Part shown: positions 44,060-53,646 of the stretch, in pieces
Numbering within the stretch: position 1 is the first letter of the stretch
Layout of the letters: each line of letters begins with the position of its first letter
Source: JBBQNR01 sp963774075
GTDB lineage: Bacteria; Actinomycetota; Thermoleophilia; Solirubrobacterales; JBBDJG01
Direction: 5' to 3'
DNA length: 64,000 nucleotides
NCBI GenBank assembly: GCA_963774075.1
Contig: CAVZDP010000005.1
Span: 496,001-560,000 of the forward strand
Notes under the pieces: model-generated
What the model was told of the DNA's origin: nothing
The model's input: the letters and a program-made list of their open reading frames with translations, nothing else
Databases searched by the model: none
Made by a program: the position numbers and the translations under genes

Positions 44060-45076
44060 ATGAGGGTCGCGGCGATCCAGATGCAGGCCGGGCTCGGGGA
44101 GGTCGACCTCAACCTGGAGCGGGCGGAGCAGCTCGCCGAGGATGCCGCGGCAAAGGGCGCCGACTGGGTCGTCTTGCCGGAGTTCTTCACCACCGCGATG
44201 GCCTTCGACGAGCGCATGCTCGGAACGGCCCGGCCGGTCGACGGTGAGCCCTCGCGCCTGCTGCTCGACCTCGCCGCGCGCCACGGCATCACGATCGGAG
44301 GCTCATTCCTCGCCATCCATCCGGACGGCGCCGTTCGCAACACGTTCGTGCTCGCCGGCCCCGACGGAGTACTCGGCATGCACGACAAGGATCTGCCGAC
44401 GATGTGGGAGAACTGCTACTACGAGCAGGGCGCCGACGACGGCGTCATCTCCACTCCCGAAGGACGCGTCGGCGCCGCCCTCTGTTGGGAGCTGATCCGC
44501 TCGCAGACCGCGCGTCGCCTGCGCGACCGAGTGCGGATGGTCGTCGGCGGGTCGTGCTGGTGGGACGTGGCCGAGAACCTTCCCGGGCGAGCGCTCTGGC
44601 GGGCCGTCCAGCGCCAGAACCTTCGCCTCTGCCGGCGCACGGTGCCCACGCTTGCCCGGCTCCTTGGCGTGCCGGTGGTGCACGCCAATTGGTGCGGGCA
44701 GACCGATGGGCGCTGGATGCTCGGCAGCCGCTACCTGACCCGCTACGTACAGGAGGCGAGCATCGTGGACGCGTCCGGGCAACTGCTGGCGAGCCGCCGC
44801 TTCGGCGACGGGCCGGGCGTCATCACGGCCGAGGTCGAGCTCGCCGAACCATCGCCCTCACAGGAGATCCCGAGCTCGTTCTGGATCCACCCGGAGAACC
44901 GCCAGCCACACTGGCGCCTGCTGTGGTGGGCGCAGAACGCACACGGCCGCCGCTATCGCATACGGACGGGCGCGGCCCGGGTCGAGCAGCCGAGCTTCCG
45001 GGCGAGCATGTCAGCGTCGACGAACGGCGCCAGCTCACATCCGGTCGCCACCGTCTCTGCGGAGCGAGAGGACTAG
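44060..45076 (+). CDS. Carbon-nitrogen hydrolase (nitrilase superfamily)
   Basis: This 338-residue amidase-type enzyme has the complete Glu-Lys-Cys triad: Glu in VVLPEFFTT, Lys in MHDKDLPT, and Cys in GAALCWELIRS. The opening VAAIQMQAG and the late GRWMLGSRYLTRY fit the superfamily. The amide or nitrile substrate cannot be read. Its stop overlaps the end of the convergent SRPBCC gene by four bases. The C-terminal 50 residues are an unusual low-complexity extension. Confidence 0.9.
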   Translation: MRVAAIQMQAGLGEVDLNLERAEQLAEDAAAKGADWVVLPEFFTTAMAFDERMLGTARPVDGEPSRLLLDLAARHGITIGGSFLAIHPDGAVRNTFVLAGPDGVLGMHDKDLPTMWENCYYEQGADDGVISTPEGRVGAALCWELIRSQTARRLRDRVRMVVGGSCWWDVAENLPGRALWRAVQRQNLRLCRRTVPTLARLLGVPVVHANWCGQTDGRWMLGSRYLTRYVQEASIVDASGQLLASRRFGDGPGVITAEVELAEPSPSQEIPSSFWIHPENRQPHWRLLWWAQNAHGRRYRIRTGAARVEQPSFRASMSASTNGASSHPVATVSAERED

Positions 45077-45537
45077 CGCCCGGGGGCCGGCGGACGCTCG
45101 GCCAGGCCGACCGACTTCTTTTCAGCGGCTTCCTTCAGCGCCTGTACCGACTTGTCGAGCCAGCGGCGGAAATACGGCCGCCCAAACGTCAAGTCGAAGA
45201 TCCTGTTGCCGAAGCTCTTCGGATCCATGCCGAACTCGACCTCCAAGAACGTGTTGCCCTGGGCCTCGGTCATGTGCCAGTGGGCATACGTGCCCGTGGC
45301 CAGGCAGCGCATCTTGATCTCGCGGAGGCCCTTGAACTCCTCGACCATGAACTTGGTCGTCTCTCTTCCGATCGGTCCCTCGCTGATCTGCACGTAGGCG
45401 TCCCCGACTTCGAATCGGGAACCCTGCACCTCGATCACTCGTGGCCACCACAGCGGATGACGCCGGGGGTCGCCGACGAGCTCCCAGATCTCCTCGACCG
45501 GGGCCTCGACCAGCGCTTGTGCCCTGTATTCCGACAT
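45073..45537 (-). CDS. SRPBCC family protein
   Basis: This 154-residue START-like ligand-binding protein opens with YRAQALVEAPVEEIWELVGDPRRHPLWWPRVIEVQG, and the central strands FEVGDAYVQISEGPIGRETTKF and GTYAHWHMTEAQGNTFLEVEFGM complete the domain. The C-terminal helix FFRRWLDKSVQALKEAAE is typical. The ligand is unknown. It lies 47 bp downstream of the dnaE2 stop on the same... opposite reading end, so the two genes share the minus strand and may be read through. Confidence 0.85.
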   Translation of the reverse strand: MSEYRAQALVEAPVEEIWELVGDPRRHPLWWPRVIEVQGSRFEVGDAYVQISEGPIGRETTKFMVEEFKGLREIKMRCLATGTYAHWHMTEAQGNTFLEVEFGMDPKSFGNRIFDLTFGRPYFRRWLDKSVQALKEAAEKKSVGLAERPPAPGR

Positions 45538-45583
45538 CGCGTGCGGCCCGAAACCTTAGAGCCTCTAGGCGCCGCCGCCCGAT

Positions 45584-48500
45584 TCAGCGGCCACGCCGGC
45601 CGAAGCTGTGGGGAACCGGCAGCACGGCGCGTAGATCCCCGCCGGCCGCGGCCGCGAGCTGTTCCTCCCCGCCGGTGCCCGCGGTCTCCTCGATCGCCTC
45701 CCGGCCCGTCTCCCGGCCGACCGGCGGCTCGATGTGCTTGACCTCGGCGCGCGGCAGGTCCAGGCGTTCCAGCGGCCGAAGCGACTGCACGACGACGTTG
45801 ATCACTCCAGCGCGCTTCTCGAGCCGGCCTTCGACGATCACGAACGGCTCCGCTCGCACAGTGAGGCGATGGCGCTCGTAGACCTGCGGCATGACGACCA
45901 GGTTGATCGTGCCGAGCTCGTCCTCGAGCAGCATGAACGTGATCCCGTTCGCCGTGGCAGGGCGCTGGCGCGCGACGACGAGGCCGGCGATGGTGATGCT
46001 CTGCCCATCCGGCAGGCGCTCGAGGTCCTCGCTCGTGACCGCTCGCTCCGGGAGGTCGGGGCGCAGGAGCTCCAGCGGGTGCTGATCGATGCTGATCCGA
46101 AACGAGCCGTAGTCGGCCACGAGCCGCTCCCACGGCGTTTGCTCGCGCAACGCCGGCGGCTCCGGCGCCTCGAGCGGCAGCGAGAGCTGAACGCCGCCGG
46201 GGACCGCCCGCCCCGGCGTGACGACCCCGAGCTGCCACAGCACCTCACGCCGCGGCAACCCCTCACAAGCCCCCGACCAAGCAAGCCGCTCGAGCGTGTC
46301 ACGCCCAACCCCCGACCGCGCAGCCAAATCCCCCGCATCGAAATAACCCCCACCCCTCTCCCTTTCCTCGACGAGCCACCGGACCTCCTCCTCCCGAACG
46401 CCGAGGACGTACCCGAGCCCGACCCGAACCGCAAGAGAAGTGGAATCGTCATCAGCAACGCGTCTGGCACGGGTGGCGCGCAGGGTGGCTTTTCGGCGAG
46501 GGCCCGCAGCCGAAAGGTCACTCAAGCCGACAGGACCCGTGCCGCTGGCGTTCCCATCCTGAGGCCGTTCAACCCGACACTCAACAAAGCTCCGGTTCAC
46601 GTCGGGCGCCAGGACAGTCATCCCGCGAAGCTGCGCCTCGTGCACGAGCGAGTCCGGTGGATAGAACCCCATCGGCTGCTCGTTCAACAACGCACACAGA
46701 AACTCCGGCCCGTAGTGAACTCGCAGCCACGTCGACTGGTACGCGAGCAAACCGAACGCGGCGGCATGCGCCTTCGGAAAGCCGAAGCCCGAGAAGCCGC
46801 GCACCTGCTCGAAGACGCTCTCGGCCACGGCGTGGTCGACCCCACGCTCGACGGCGCCTTCGACGAAGCGCTGCTGGTAGACGGCCATCGCCGCGTCCGA
46901 GCGCTTGCGGCTCATCGCGCGGCGAAGTCCCTCCGCCTCGCCGGCGCCGAAGCCGGCGAGCGCCATCGCCACCTCCAGCACCTGGTCCTGGAACACGATC
47001 ACGCCTAGCGTCTCTTCCAGGACGGGCTCGAGCGAGGGATGCGCGTAGGGAACCTTGAAGCTCGGGTCCACTCTGCGCTTCTCGCGCCTGTCTATATAAG
47101 GATGGACGGCGCCGCCCTGGATCGGTCCCGGGCGAACGAGCGCGACCTGCACCGTGAGATCGTCGAGGCTCGCGGGCTTGGTGCGGCGGATGCTCTGCAT
47201 CTGCGCGCGGCTCTCGATCTGGAACACGCCCGTCGTCTCGGCGCGCTGGATCACGCGATACACCTCCGCGTCGTCGTACGGGACGCGCGAGAGATCGATC
47301 CGCTCGCCGCGCACGCGCGCCACCTCGTCGATGCAGCGCTCGACCGCGGAGAGCATCCCGAGCCCCAGCAGGTCGATCTTCAAAAAGCCGGCGTCCGCGC
47401 AGGAGTCCTTGTCCCACTGCACGAGGTTGCGGCCCTCCATCGCCGAGGGTTGCACGGGGCAAAGGTCGATCAAGGGCTCGGTTGCGATCACCATCCCGCC
47501 CGGGTGCTGGGAGACGTGGCGCGGCAATCCGTACGCCTCGGGAGCGAGCTCGATCAACGCCCGCCAGCGCGGCGAGCGAGCGCGCCGCGAGCCGATCACC
47601 TCCTCCACCCCGCGCGCGAACCCGTCGGCGTCGCCGTACACGTCCGTGGCCCGCGCAAGCCGCTCGATCTCGCCCGCCGGCAGCCCGAGCGCCTTGCCGA
47701 GGTCGCGCACCGCGCCCTTCCAGCGATAGGTCGCGAACGCGCCGACGAGCGCCGCGCGCTCGGCCCCATAGCGCTCGTGCACGCGCGGGATCAGCTTCTC
47801 GCGAATGTCGCGCGGGAAGTCGAGGTCGATGTCGGGCAGCGCGCTGATCTCCTCGTTCAGGAACCGGCCGAGAAAGAGGCGGTTGCGGATCGGGTCGATG
47901 TGCGAGAGCCCGGTCAGATAACAGACGATCGAGCTGACGCTCGAGCCGCGCCCGCGCCCAGGCGGGAGCAGCGTGCGCGCGGAGTCGCGCCCGCGCACCT
48001 CGGCTGCAACCTCACGCGCAAGCTCCAGCATGTCGTGGTGAAGGAGGAAGAAGCCCGAGAGCCCGAGCGTGCGGATCACGCGCAGCTCCTCGTCCAGGCG
48101 CGCGCCTGCCTCGGCGCGCTCGGCGGCCCGGTAGCGCCCGTCCAGGCGCCCACGGCAGAGCTTCGCCAGCTTCTCGTCGGCCAGCGGGTCCTCGGAGCCG
48201 GGATAGCGGTAGCCGAGGTCGCGGGTGAGGTCGAACTCGATTCGCTCGGCGAGCCGGGCAGTCTCCGCCACTGCGTCGGGGCGGTCGTGAAAGCGCTCGG
48301 CCATCTCGGCCGGCGCCGCCATCACCGAGCTGCGGTTGCCGCGCCGCTCAGGCTCGGTCTGATCGAGCGTCAAGAGCAGGCGAGCGGCGACGAACGCGTC
48401 CTGCAGGCGGGCGCGGTCGGGGTGGTGGGAGTGGACGTTGCCAGTCGCCACGCACGCAACGCCGACCTGCTCGGCTAGCGAGCAGAGCGCGCGGTTTCGC

Positions 48501-49051
48501 GCCCGGTCGCGCCTCCAGCAGGGGCGCTGGAGCTCGACGCGGAAGCGGTCGCGGCCGAAAGCGGCGAGCAGGCGGCGGGCGATCCGCTCGGCCTCGCGCG
48601 CCTTTCCCCTCTCCACCGCTCCTGCGACCGCGCCGTCGCGCGCGCACCCGGACAGGCAGAGGAGGCCTTCGGCGTGGCGCTCGAGCTGGTCGATCGTCGT
48701 GCGCGGCGGCCGCCGCGCGGTGGCGCCGCTTCGCGAATAGTCGCGGGTGCCCTCGTGCGCGAGCGTGAGTAGGCGGCAGAGGTTCCTGTAGCCGTGGCGA
48801 TCTTGAACGAGCAGGGTGAGGTGAGCGGGCTCCGTCCTTTCCACGACCGTCAACTCGGCGCCCGTGATTGCCTTCACGCCGAGCCCCTTGCAGGCGTGCG
48901 CGAACTCCATCGCGCCCCAGATCCCGTCGTGGTCGGTGAGCGCGATCGCCTCGTAGCCGTGCACGGCCGCCGCTGCAGCCATCTCCTGCGGAGTGGAGGC
49001 GCCGTCCAGGAACGAGTAGGCCGAGTGGGCGTGCAGCTCGACGTACGCCAT
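45584..49051 (-). CDS. dnaE2: Error-prone DNA polymerase III alpha subunit
   Basis: This 1,155-residue polymerase performs damage-induced mutagenic translesion synthesis. The N-terminal PHP domain is evident (YVELHAHSAYSFLDGAST, TDHDGIWG). The catalytic aspartates lie in SALPDIDLDFPRDIRE, and a third region is DKDSCADAGFLKIDLLGLGML. The C-terminal OB domain (SITIAGLVVARQRPATANGITFMLLEDELGTINLVV) and its length below that of DnaE1 identify DnaE2. The ATG overlaps the stop of the DUF6504 gene by one base, so it is translated from the same SOS-inducible transcript as ImuB. Confidence 0.95.
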   Translation of the reverse strand: MAYVELHAHSAYSFLDGASTPQEMAAAAAVHGYEAIALTDHDGIWGAMEFAHACKGLGVKAITGAELTVVERTEPAHLTLLVQDRHGYRNLCRLLTLAHEGTRDYSRSGATARRPPRTTIDQLERHAEGLLCLSGCARDGAVAGAVERGKAREAERIARRLLAAFGRDRFRVELQRPCWRRDRARNRALCSLAEQVGVACVATGNVHSHHPDRARLQDAFVAARLLLTLDQTEPERRGNRSSVMAAPAEMAERFHDRPDAVAETARLAERIEFDLTRDLGYRYPGSEDPLADEKLAKLCRGRLDGRYRAAERAEAGARLDEELRVIRTLGLSGFFLLHHDMLELAREVAAEVRGRDSARTLLPPGRGRGSSVSSIVCYLTGLSHIDPIRNRLFLGRFLNEEISALPDIDLDFPRDIREKLIPRVHERYGAERAALVGAFATYRWKGAVRDLGKALGLPAGEIERLARATDVYGDADGFARGVEEVIGSRRARSPRWRALIELAPEAYGLPRHVSQHPGGMVIATEPLIDLCPVQPSAMEGRNLVQWDKDSCADAGFLKIDLLGLGMLSAVERCIDEVARVRGERIDLSRVPYDDAEVYRVIQRAETTGVFQIESRAQMQSIRRTKPASLDDLTVQVALVRPGPIQGGAVHPYIDRREKRRVDPSFKVPYAHPSLEPVLEETLGVIVFQDQVLEVAMALAGFGAGEAEGLRRAMSRKRSDAAMAVYQQRFVEGAVERGVDHAVAESVFEQVRGFSGFGFPKAHAAAFGLLAYQSTWLRVHYGPEFLCALLNEQPMGFYPPDSLVHEAQLRGMTVLAPDVNRSFVECRVERPQDGNASGTGPVGLSDLSAAGPRRKATLRATRARRVADDDSTSLAVRVGLGYVLGVREEEVRWLVEERERGGGYFDAGDLAARSGVGRDTLERLAWSGACEGLPRREVLWQLGVVTPGRAVPGGVQLSLPLEAPEPPALREQTPWERLVADYGSFRISIDQHPLELLRPDLPERAVTSEDLERLPDGQSITIAGLVVARQRPATANGITFMLLEDELGTINLVVMPQVYERHRLTVRAEPFVIVEGRLEKRAGVINVVVQSLRPLERLDLPRAEVKHIEPPVGRETGREAIEETAGTGGEEQLAAAAGGDLRAVLPVPHSFGRRGR

Positions 49052-49293
49052 CACGCACCCCGCTGCAAGAACCAGCGGCCGCTTGCGAGGTCGCGAAAGA
49101 CGACGACGCTCGCGCCGTCGTCGGTGACGATCTCCATGTAGCGGCGCCGTAGCGGGCGCTCTGTCCACCAGCGGTCCTCGACGAGCCAGTCCTCCCGCAC
49201 AGCTTCCACGCGCTTGTGCGCAACACGGATGGGAGTGTCTTCGCGATCGACCTCGACGGTCGCGGGACGAGGCCGATAGAGAACGCGGCTCAA
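49051..49293 (-). CDS. DUF6504 family protein
   Basis: This 80-residue basic protein (RPATVEVDREDTPIRV, REDWLVEDRWWTERPLRRRYMEIVTDDG, FRDLASGRWFLQRGA) belongs to a small family that typically lies between imuB and dnaE2 in actinobacteria. The beta-rich pattern suggests a compact fold. It starts eight bases after the imuB stop and overlaps dnaE2 by one base. Its function is unknown; position suggests a part in the mutasome. Confidence 0.85.
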   Translation of the reverse strand: MSRVLYRPRPATVEVDREDTPIRVAHKRVEAVREDWLVEDRWWTERPLRRRYMEIVTDDGASVVVFRDLASGRWFLQRGA

Positions 49294-49300
49294 GCGCGGC

Positions 49301-50554
49301 CTAAGCCTCGGGGAACGGCGTCAGCAGCGCGCGTCGCTCGGGCACCCGCGAGCCGGGGTCGACCTCGAGCACGCGCAGAAGCGAATCGGCGCCCGCGGCG
49401 GCGCGCGTCTGGCGAAGCGCTTCGACCAGGCGCCTGCGGCGCTCGCTGCCGTCGTGGCCCGAGAAGCGCAGCTGGTCCGCCACCGGAGGCCCGAACGAGA
49501 TCACGGTGAGGCTGAGCTGCTCGATCGGAGCGGGCAGCTCACCGAGCTTCGGCGCCAGCGCCAGCCGCAGGAGATCGCGCTCGGCCGTGACCGCGCGCAG
49601 CGCGACGTCGCGGCACCACGTGCCCTGCTCGACGAAGCGCGCGCCCAGCCGCAGCTTGCGAAACGCGCGTCCGCGCCGCTCGGGGCGCGCCAGGAGGCGG
49701 TCGATCAGGAGCAGCAGCATCTGGTCGAGCTGGAAGCCCGACACCGCCTCAGGCAGGTCGATCCGCTCGGCCATCGTCTCGCGCAGCGCCCGGGGGCGAA
49801 GCGGGGTGTCGAGCCCGTGGACGAGCTCGCGCGCGAAGAGGCCGGCGCGGCCGAAGCGATCGGCGACGTCGGCCGCGGGAAGCGCGGCGAGGCCGCCGAG
49901 CGTGCGCACGCCAAGCCGCTCGAGCGAGGTCGGAATGTCGGTGGCCTTTGAGCTTGCCGGTGGCAAGCGCGAGCGAAGCAGCCCGACTGGGAGCGGCGCA
50001 AGGAACGTGCGCGCCGCGCCGGCGGGGACGATCTTCGCCGCCCGCCCCGCGCGGACCCGGCCGGCCGCGGCGAAGGAGCAGAAGCGACTGGGACCCGCGC
50101 CGAGTCGCGCCGCCGCTTGGTGTCGCGACGTCTGATTTCGCGCCGCCGCCCGTCTCCCCGCCGTCCCGAGCGCCCGCCGCGTGCGCTCGAGCACTCCCTC
50201 GAGGTGGCCGCCGTAGAGGCGCCGCAGCGAACCGGCGTCGAAGTAGGCCTCGCCCGGGCGCCCCGGCTCGACCGCTGCACCGATCTCCTCGAGCGCCGAC
50301 AGCACCGACTCCCACGCGCTCGCCGCGCGATCGGGGTCGGCGGCGAGCAGGCGCAGATCCGGGCAGCGCGAGAGAGCCTCCCCCAGCCGCATGCCGCGGT
50401 GAACGCCCTGCGCTTCCGCGGCCCCCGAGACCTCTCCCACCACCTGCTCGCGATCCGGCTCCGGCGCGAGCCCGAGCGGCGCGAACTCCGCCTGCGCCCC
50501 CGCCGCGGCGACCAGCAGCTCGAAGCGAGGGATCAGCACGCAGACGATGGACAC
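49301..50554 (-). CDS. imuB: ImuB, Y-family-like mutasome adaptor
   Basis: This 417-residue inactive Y-family polymerase relative links DnaE2 to the sliding clamp in SOS mutagenesis. It opens with VCVLIPRFELL where active polymerases have the catalytic Asp, so it lacks catalytic acidic residues as known for ImuB. GMRLGEALSRCPDLRLLAADPD and LERLGVRTLGGLAALPAADVADRFG are family-typical. The GTG start touches a perfect LexA box. A typical imuA' partner is not next to it in this window. Confidence 0.9.
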   Translation of the reverse strand: MSIVCVLIPRFELLVAAAGAQAEFAPLGLAPEPDREQVVGEVSGAAEAQGVHRGMRLGEALSRCPDLRLLAADPDRAASAWESVLSALEEIGAAVEPGRPGEAYFDAGSLRRLYGGHLEGVLERTRRALGTAGRRAAARNQTSRHQAAARLGAGPSRFCSFAAAGRVRAGRAAKIVPAGAARTFLAPLPVGLLRSRLPPASSKATDIPTSLERLGVRTLGGLAALPAADVADRFGRAGLFARELVHGLDTPLRPRALRETMAERIDLPEAVSGFQLDQMLLLLIDRLLARPERRGRAFRKLRLGARFVEQGTWCRDVALRAVTAERDLLRLALAPKLGELPAPIEQLSLTVISFGPPVADQLRFSGHDGSERRRRLVEALRQTRAAAGADSLLRVLEVDPGSRVPERRALLTPFPEA

Positions 50555-50567
50555 GAACGTATGTTCG
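50554..50567. promoter_or_regulatory. LexA (SOS) box of the imuB-dnaE2 operon
   Basis: CGAACGTATGTTCG is a perfect actinobacterial LexA site (CGAAC-N4-GTTCG). It overlaps the first base of the imuB start codon, so bound LexA would block transcription at or just beyond the start site. It implies DNA-damage induction of the whole cassette. Confidence 0.9.
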
Positions 50568-50617
50568 CATAGGCTAGAGGTCGGTTCAACCCCGCCCCGT
50601 TAAGTTTCCTGCCAGCC

Positions 50618-51118
50618 GTGATCGTGCGCGTCTCAACCGAGCTCGAGACCTCTCCCGAGCGCGCCTGGGAGGCGGTCAACAAAGCTGAGACGCTCCTCTA
50701 CATAACGCGCGGCCTGCTCGGCATCCGCCCGCTCGGCCACGTGCCCGAGCGCTTCGAGCAGGACACCGTCGTGCCGGTGCGCCTCTACTTCTTCCACGTC
50801 ATCCCGGCCTGGCGGCACGAGATCCGCTTCGTCCGACACGACGAAGCAGCGCGCGAGATCTACACCCAGGAGCACGGCGGCCCAGTGCGCAACTGGAACC
50901 ACCTCATAAAGATCGAGCCGCTGCTCGCCGGCGGGACCAGCGGCGGACAACCACGCCACCGCTGCCTCTACACCGACGAGATCGAGATCCGCGCCGGACC
51001 GCTCACCGCGCTCGTCTGGCTCTACGCGCACGGCTTCTACCGCTACCGCCAGCGCCGCTGGCGAAAGCTCGCCCGCCGTCTAGAGTCATCTGAGGCGGGG
51101 TCTTCGCCCGGACGCTAG
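50618..51118 (+). CDS. SRPBCC family protein
   Basis: This 166-residue START-like protein has VRVSTELETSPERAWEAVNKAETLLYITRGLLGIRPLG, then VVPVRLYFFHVIPAWRHEIRFVRHDEAAREIYTQEHGGPVRNWNHLIKIEP and the acidic strand CLYTDEIEIRAGPLTALVWLYAHGFYRYRQRRW. It is the SRPBCC subgroup often annotated as a polyketide-cyclase-like. Divergent from imuB with about 63 bp between starts, so the LexA box could affect it too. The ligand is unknown. Confidence 0.85.
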   Translation: MIVRVSTELETSPERAWEAVNKAETLLYITRGLLGIRPLGHVPERFEQDTVVPVRLYFFHVIPAWRHEIRFVRHDEAAREIYTQEHGGPVRNWNHLIKIEPLLAGGTSGGQPRHRCLYTDEIEIRAGPLTALVWLYAHGFYRYRQRRWRKLARRLESSEAGSSPGR

Positions 51119-51777
51119 CTCGCCTCGGGCAGCACGTAGAACGCAACCACCGCGTACTGGATCGCGGCGGCGGCGATAACGAGCACGTGGAAGATCTCGT
51201 GGTAGCCGAATACCGCCGGCGCGGGGTCCGGCCGCTGCGCCGCATACACGACCGCGCCCAGCGTGTAGAGGATGCCGCCGGCACCGAGAAGGACCGTACC
51301 GGCGACGCCGATCCTGGAGACCAGCTCGGGGAAGGCGACCACCGCGACCCAACCGAGCGACACGTAGACGACCGCGGTCACCCACTTCGGCGAGTCGACC
51401 CACACGAGGTTGAGGATGACGCCGGCGAGTGCTCCCGCCCAGACCGCGATCAGGATCGCGGTTGCGAGCGCTCCGTCGAGCGCGAGCAGCGCGAAGGGCG
51501 TGTAAGTGCCCGCGATCAGGAAGAAGATCATCGAGTGGTCGAGCCTTCGCATCCAGCGCCGCGCCGCCTGCGACGACCAGTTCACACGGTGGTAGAGCGC
51601 GCTGACGCCGAACATCGCGCCGACGCTCACCGCGTAGACGGCGGTCGCCACAGTGGCCCGTCCCGCTGGCGCGATCGCGATCAGGAGCGCGCCGGCGGCG
51701 AGCGAGACAAAGAAGGCCCACTGGTGGAAAACGCCCCGAAGCCGCGGCTTCACCTGGGCTGTCAGCGTGGCGTCCAT
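51115..51777 (-). CDS. Hemolysin III / PAQR-family membrane protein
   Basis: This 220-residue protein has seven hydrophobic helices and belongs to the hemolysin III branch of PAQR proteins. The zinc-type residues lie in SALYHRVNW, RLDHSMIFFLIAGTYTPF and GYHEIFHVLVI. These three histidine motifs resemble the metal site of adiponectin receptors, which have ceramidase activity. Cytolytic activity is not implied by the name. I start at the ATG of MDATLTA; a GTG ten codons upstream is possible. Confidence 0.9.
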   Translation of the reverse strand: MDATLTAQVKPRLRGVFHQWAFFVSLAAGALLIAIAPAGRATVATAVYAVSVGAMFGVSALYHRVNWSSQAARRWMRRLDHSMIFFLIAGTYTPFALLALDGALATAILIAVWAGALAGVILNLVWVDSPKWVTAVVYVSLGWVAVVAFPELVSRIGVAGTVLLGAGGILYTLGAVVYAAQRPDPAPAVFGYHEIFHVLVIAAAAIQYAVVAFYVLPEAS

Positions 51778-51829
51778 CACTGAAGCCGAAGATACACCCG
51801 CGGCCAAGGATCGTTAGCCGTCCGCCTGC

Positions 51830-53521
51830 CTACGGGCAGGCGGAGCCCGTGCAGGTGCGATACGTCTGGAGGGTGCTGTGCAGCGGTGCCGGGTCGGGCG
51901 CGCCCGTGGGGTCGACACCGGGATCCCATTGGCCGTTGCCGCCGTAGAGATTTTCCTCCTGACCATAGTCGTTGGCGAGGTTGTAGTACTCGCGGAACGT
52001 GACGTTGCCGCTATCGCCGTAGTACTCGATGTACTGGAACTTGGGCGTCGCGTTGGGCGCGGAGCGAATCGAAGCCCAGGTAGGTGCAGGAGAGGCCGAT
52101 GGGACGTCCGCCTCGCGCCAGTACTCCAGCAGGAGCTGGCCGCGTGCGGAGCCCGTTCGGAGATCCTTGCCGTCCACGCCCGCCGACACCGGTAAACCAA
52201 CGGCGTTCAGCACCGTGGGCGCGATGTCGACGTTCGCCACCATCTTCGGCGAGCTGGCCCCCGCGGCCACACTCCCGGCCGGCCAGCGCATGTACATGGG
52301 CACGTTGATGGACTCGGTGTAGGGAACGAGCTTGCCCTCGAGTGCGTGCTCGCCCCAGACGAAGCCATTGTCGGACACAAAGATCGCCAGTGTGTTGTTG
52401 GCCTCGCCGAAGTCCTGAAGCTTCTGCATCACGGCTCCAACCATGTCGTCCACCGACTTCAGCGCCGTCAACTGCCGGCGGCGCGTCGTCGCTGTAGCCG
52501 TCTCAGTGTTGGAAGTGGTGCGGGCGCAGCATCGACCGTCGCGTACGTATTGGGGCTTGTCGCTGCGGTCCGGCTCGTAATAGGACGCCGATTGCGTCGA
52601 TTGGTAGGCGCAGTCCGGAATTGGGCCAGGGCAGTTCAAGTTGTTCTCGTACCCGGACTGCGGCTCGGCGCGCATGTGCGGCGCATACGGCGCCAAGTAC
52701 AGAAACCAGGGCTGATCGTTGCCCATGCCTTCGGCGGTCTCCCTTGTCTGGAGGAATGTGAGCGCCCGCTCGCGGACGTACTGCGTCGAGTACGTGTACC
52801 AATTCCACTGCGTACCGTGCTCGTTGCCCTGCGCGTCCAGATAGCCCTCGTTGACGTGCAACATGCATTCGTGGCTGTCGAGGACCTGTCTCGGTGGGAC
52901 ATTCGCAGGCACGTTCGGAACCGCACAGCCGCTATAGGCGCCGTAACCATTGTTGAAGATCCCCCACTCGTCCCAGTGCTTCGGATTCTCGATCGGATCG
53001 GGCGGTTGGGGGCCGGCGGTGATGGACTGCTCGTCCCAGATGTCCCAATCATTCAGAAACTTGCCATAGATTCCAGTGCGGTAGCCGTTATCGCGCAGGG
53101 AATGCTGAATCGTGGCGCCTTGATCGAGCGCGCTCGCTCCCGTTGGAGGCGGCCCGGGGTCGTTGATGATCGTCTTCACCTCGTGGTTGTGCGCGTACTG
53201 CCCGGTGAAAATCGAAGAACGCGAGGGGCAGCACTCCGGCGTGGTGGCGTATGCATTGGGAAACTCCGTGCCGCCGTTCCCGAACCAGGTCTTGACGTTG
53301 GGCATCCACGTCACCGGCTGCCCCGAGGCTGGGTCGACCAAATCATCGATCGTGCCCGCGCGCTGGTCGTCGGTGAGGATCACCAGGATGTTCGGAGGAT
53401 TGGGAACCAGGGCGCCGGCGCTGTGAACGCCAAATAGCGCCGTTAAGAGCAATGTCGCACCGCACGTAACCGCCAGCGCAACCATTGCTCGTACAAGAGC
53501 AATGCGACTCCCGATCATCAT
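51830..53521 (-). CDS. Secreted sulfatase (formylglycine type)
   Basis: This exported arylsulfatase-family hydrolase of about 563 residues starts with a signal peptide (ALVRAMVALAVTCGATLLLTALFG). The catalytic domain has NILVILTDDQRAG (metal Asp pair) and the formylglycine motif ECCPSRSS, in which the second Cys would be oxidised. IYGKFLND, APYAPHM and IFVSDNGFVWGEH provide further active-site residues. It needs a formylglycine-generating enzyme; only a stub of such a gene is in this window. The natural sulfate ester is unknown. Confidence 0.93.
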   Translation of the reverse strand: MMIGSRIALVRAMVALAVTCGATLLLTALFGVHSAGALVPNPPNILVILTDDQRAGTIDDLVDPASGQPVTWMPNVKTWFGNGGTEFPNAYATTPECCPSRSSIFTGQYAHNHEVKTIINDPGPPPTGASALDQGATIQHSLRDNGYRTGIYGKFLNDWDIWDEQSITAGPQPPDPIENPKHWDEWGIFNNGYGAYSGCAVPNVPANVPPRQVLDSHECMLHVNEGYLDAQGNEHGTQWNWYTYSTQYVRERALTFLQTRETAEGMGNDQPWFLYLAPYAPHMRAEPQSGYENNLNCPGPIPDCAYQSTQSASYYEPDRSDKPQYVRDGRCCARTTSNTETATATTRRRQLTALKSVDDMVGAVMQKLQDFGEANNTLAIFVSDNGFVWGEHALEGKLVPYTESINVPMYMRWPAGSVAAGASSPKMVANVDIAPTVLNAVGLPVSAGVDGKDLRTGSARGQLLLEYWREADVPSASPAPTWASIRSAPNATPKFQYIEYYGDSGNVTFREYYNLANDYGQEENLYGGNGQWDPGVDPTGAPDPAPLHSTLQTYRTCTGSACP

Positions 53522-53646
53522 CCTCCCCGAGGTGCGCTTTTTATAGAACGGCACGACACAAGTCAAGGGTCGCCCTAAAGTTTCTTGTCCGGACTGAAGG
53601 AATAGAGGCCCCAGCGCATTCCTGCCGCGCCCTACAATCGCCCCGC

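Noticed and set aside
47039..48478. A 479-codon plus-strand frame opposite dnaE2
   Set aside because: It mirrors the codon pattern of dnaE2 and has no domain; a shadow of the polymerase gene.
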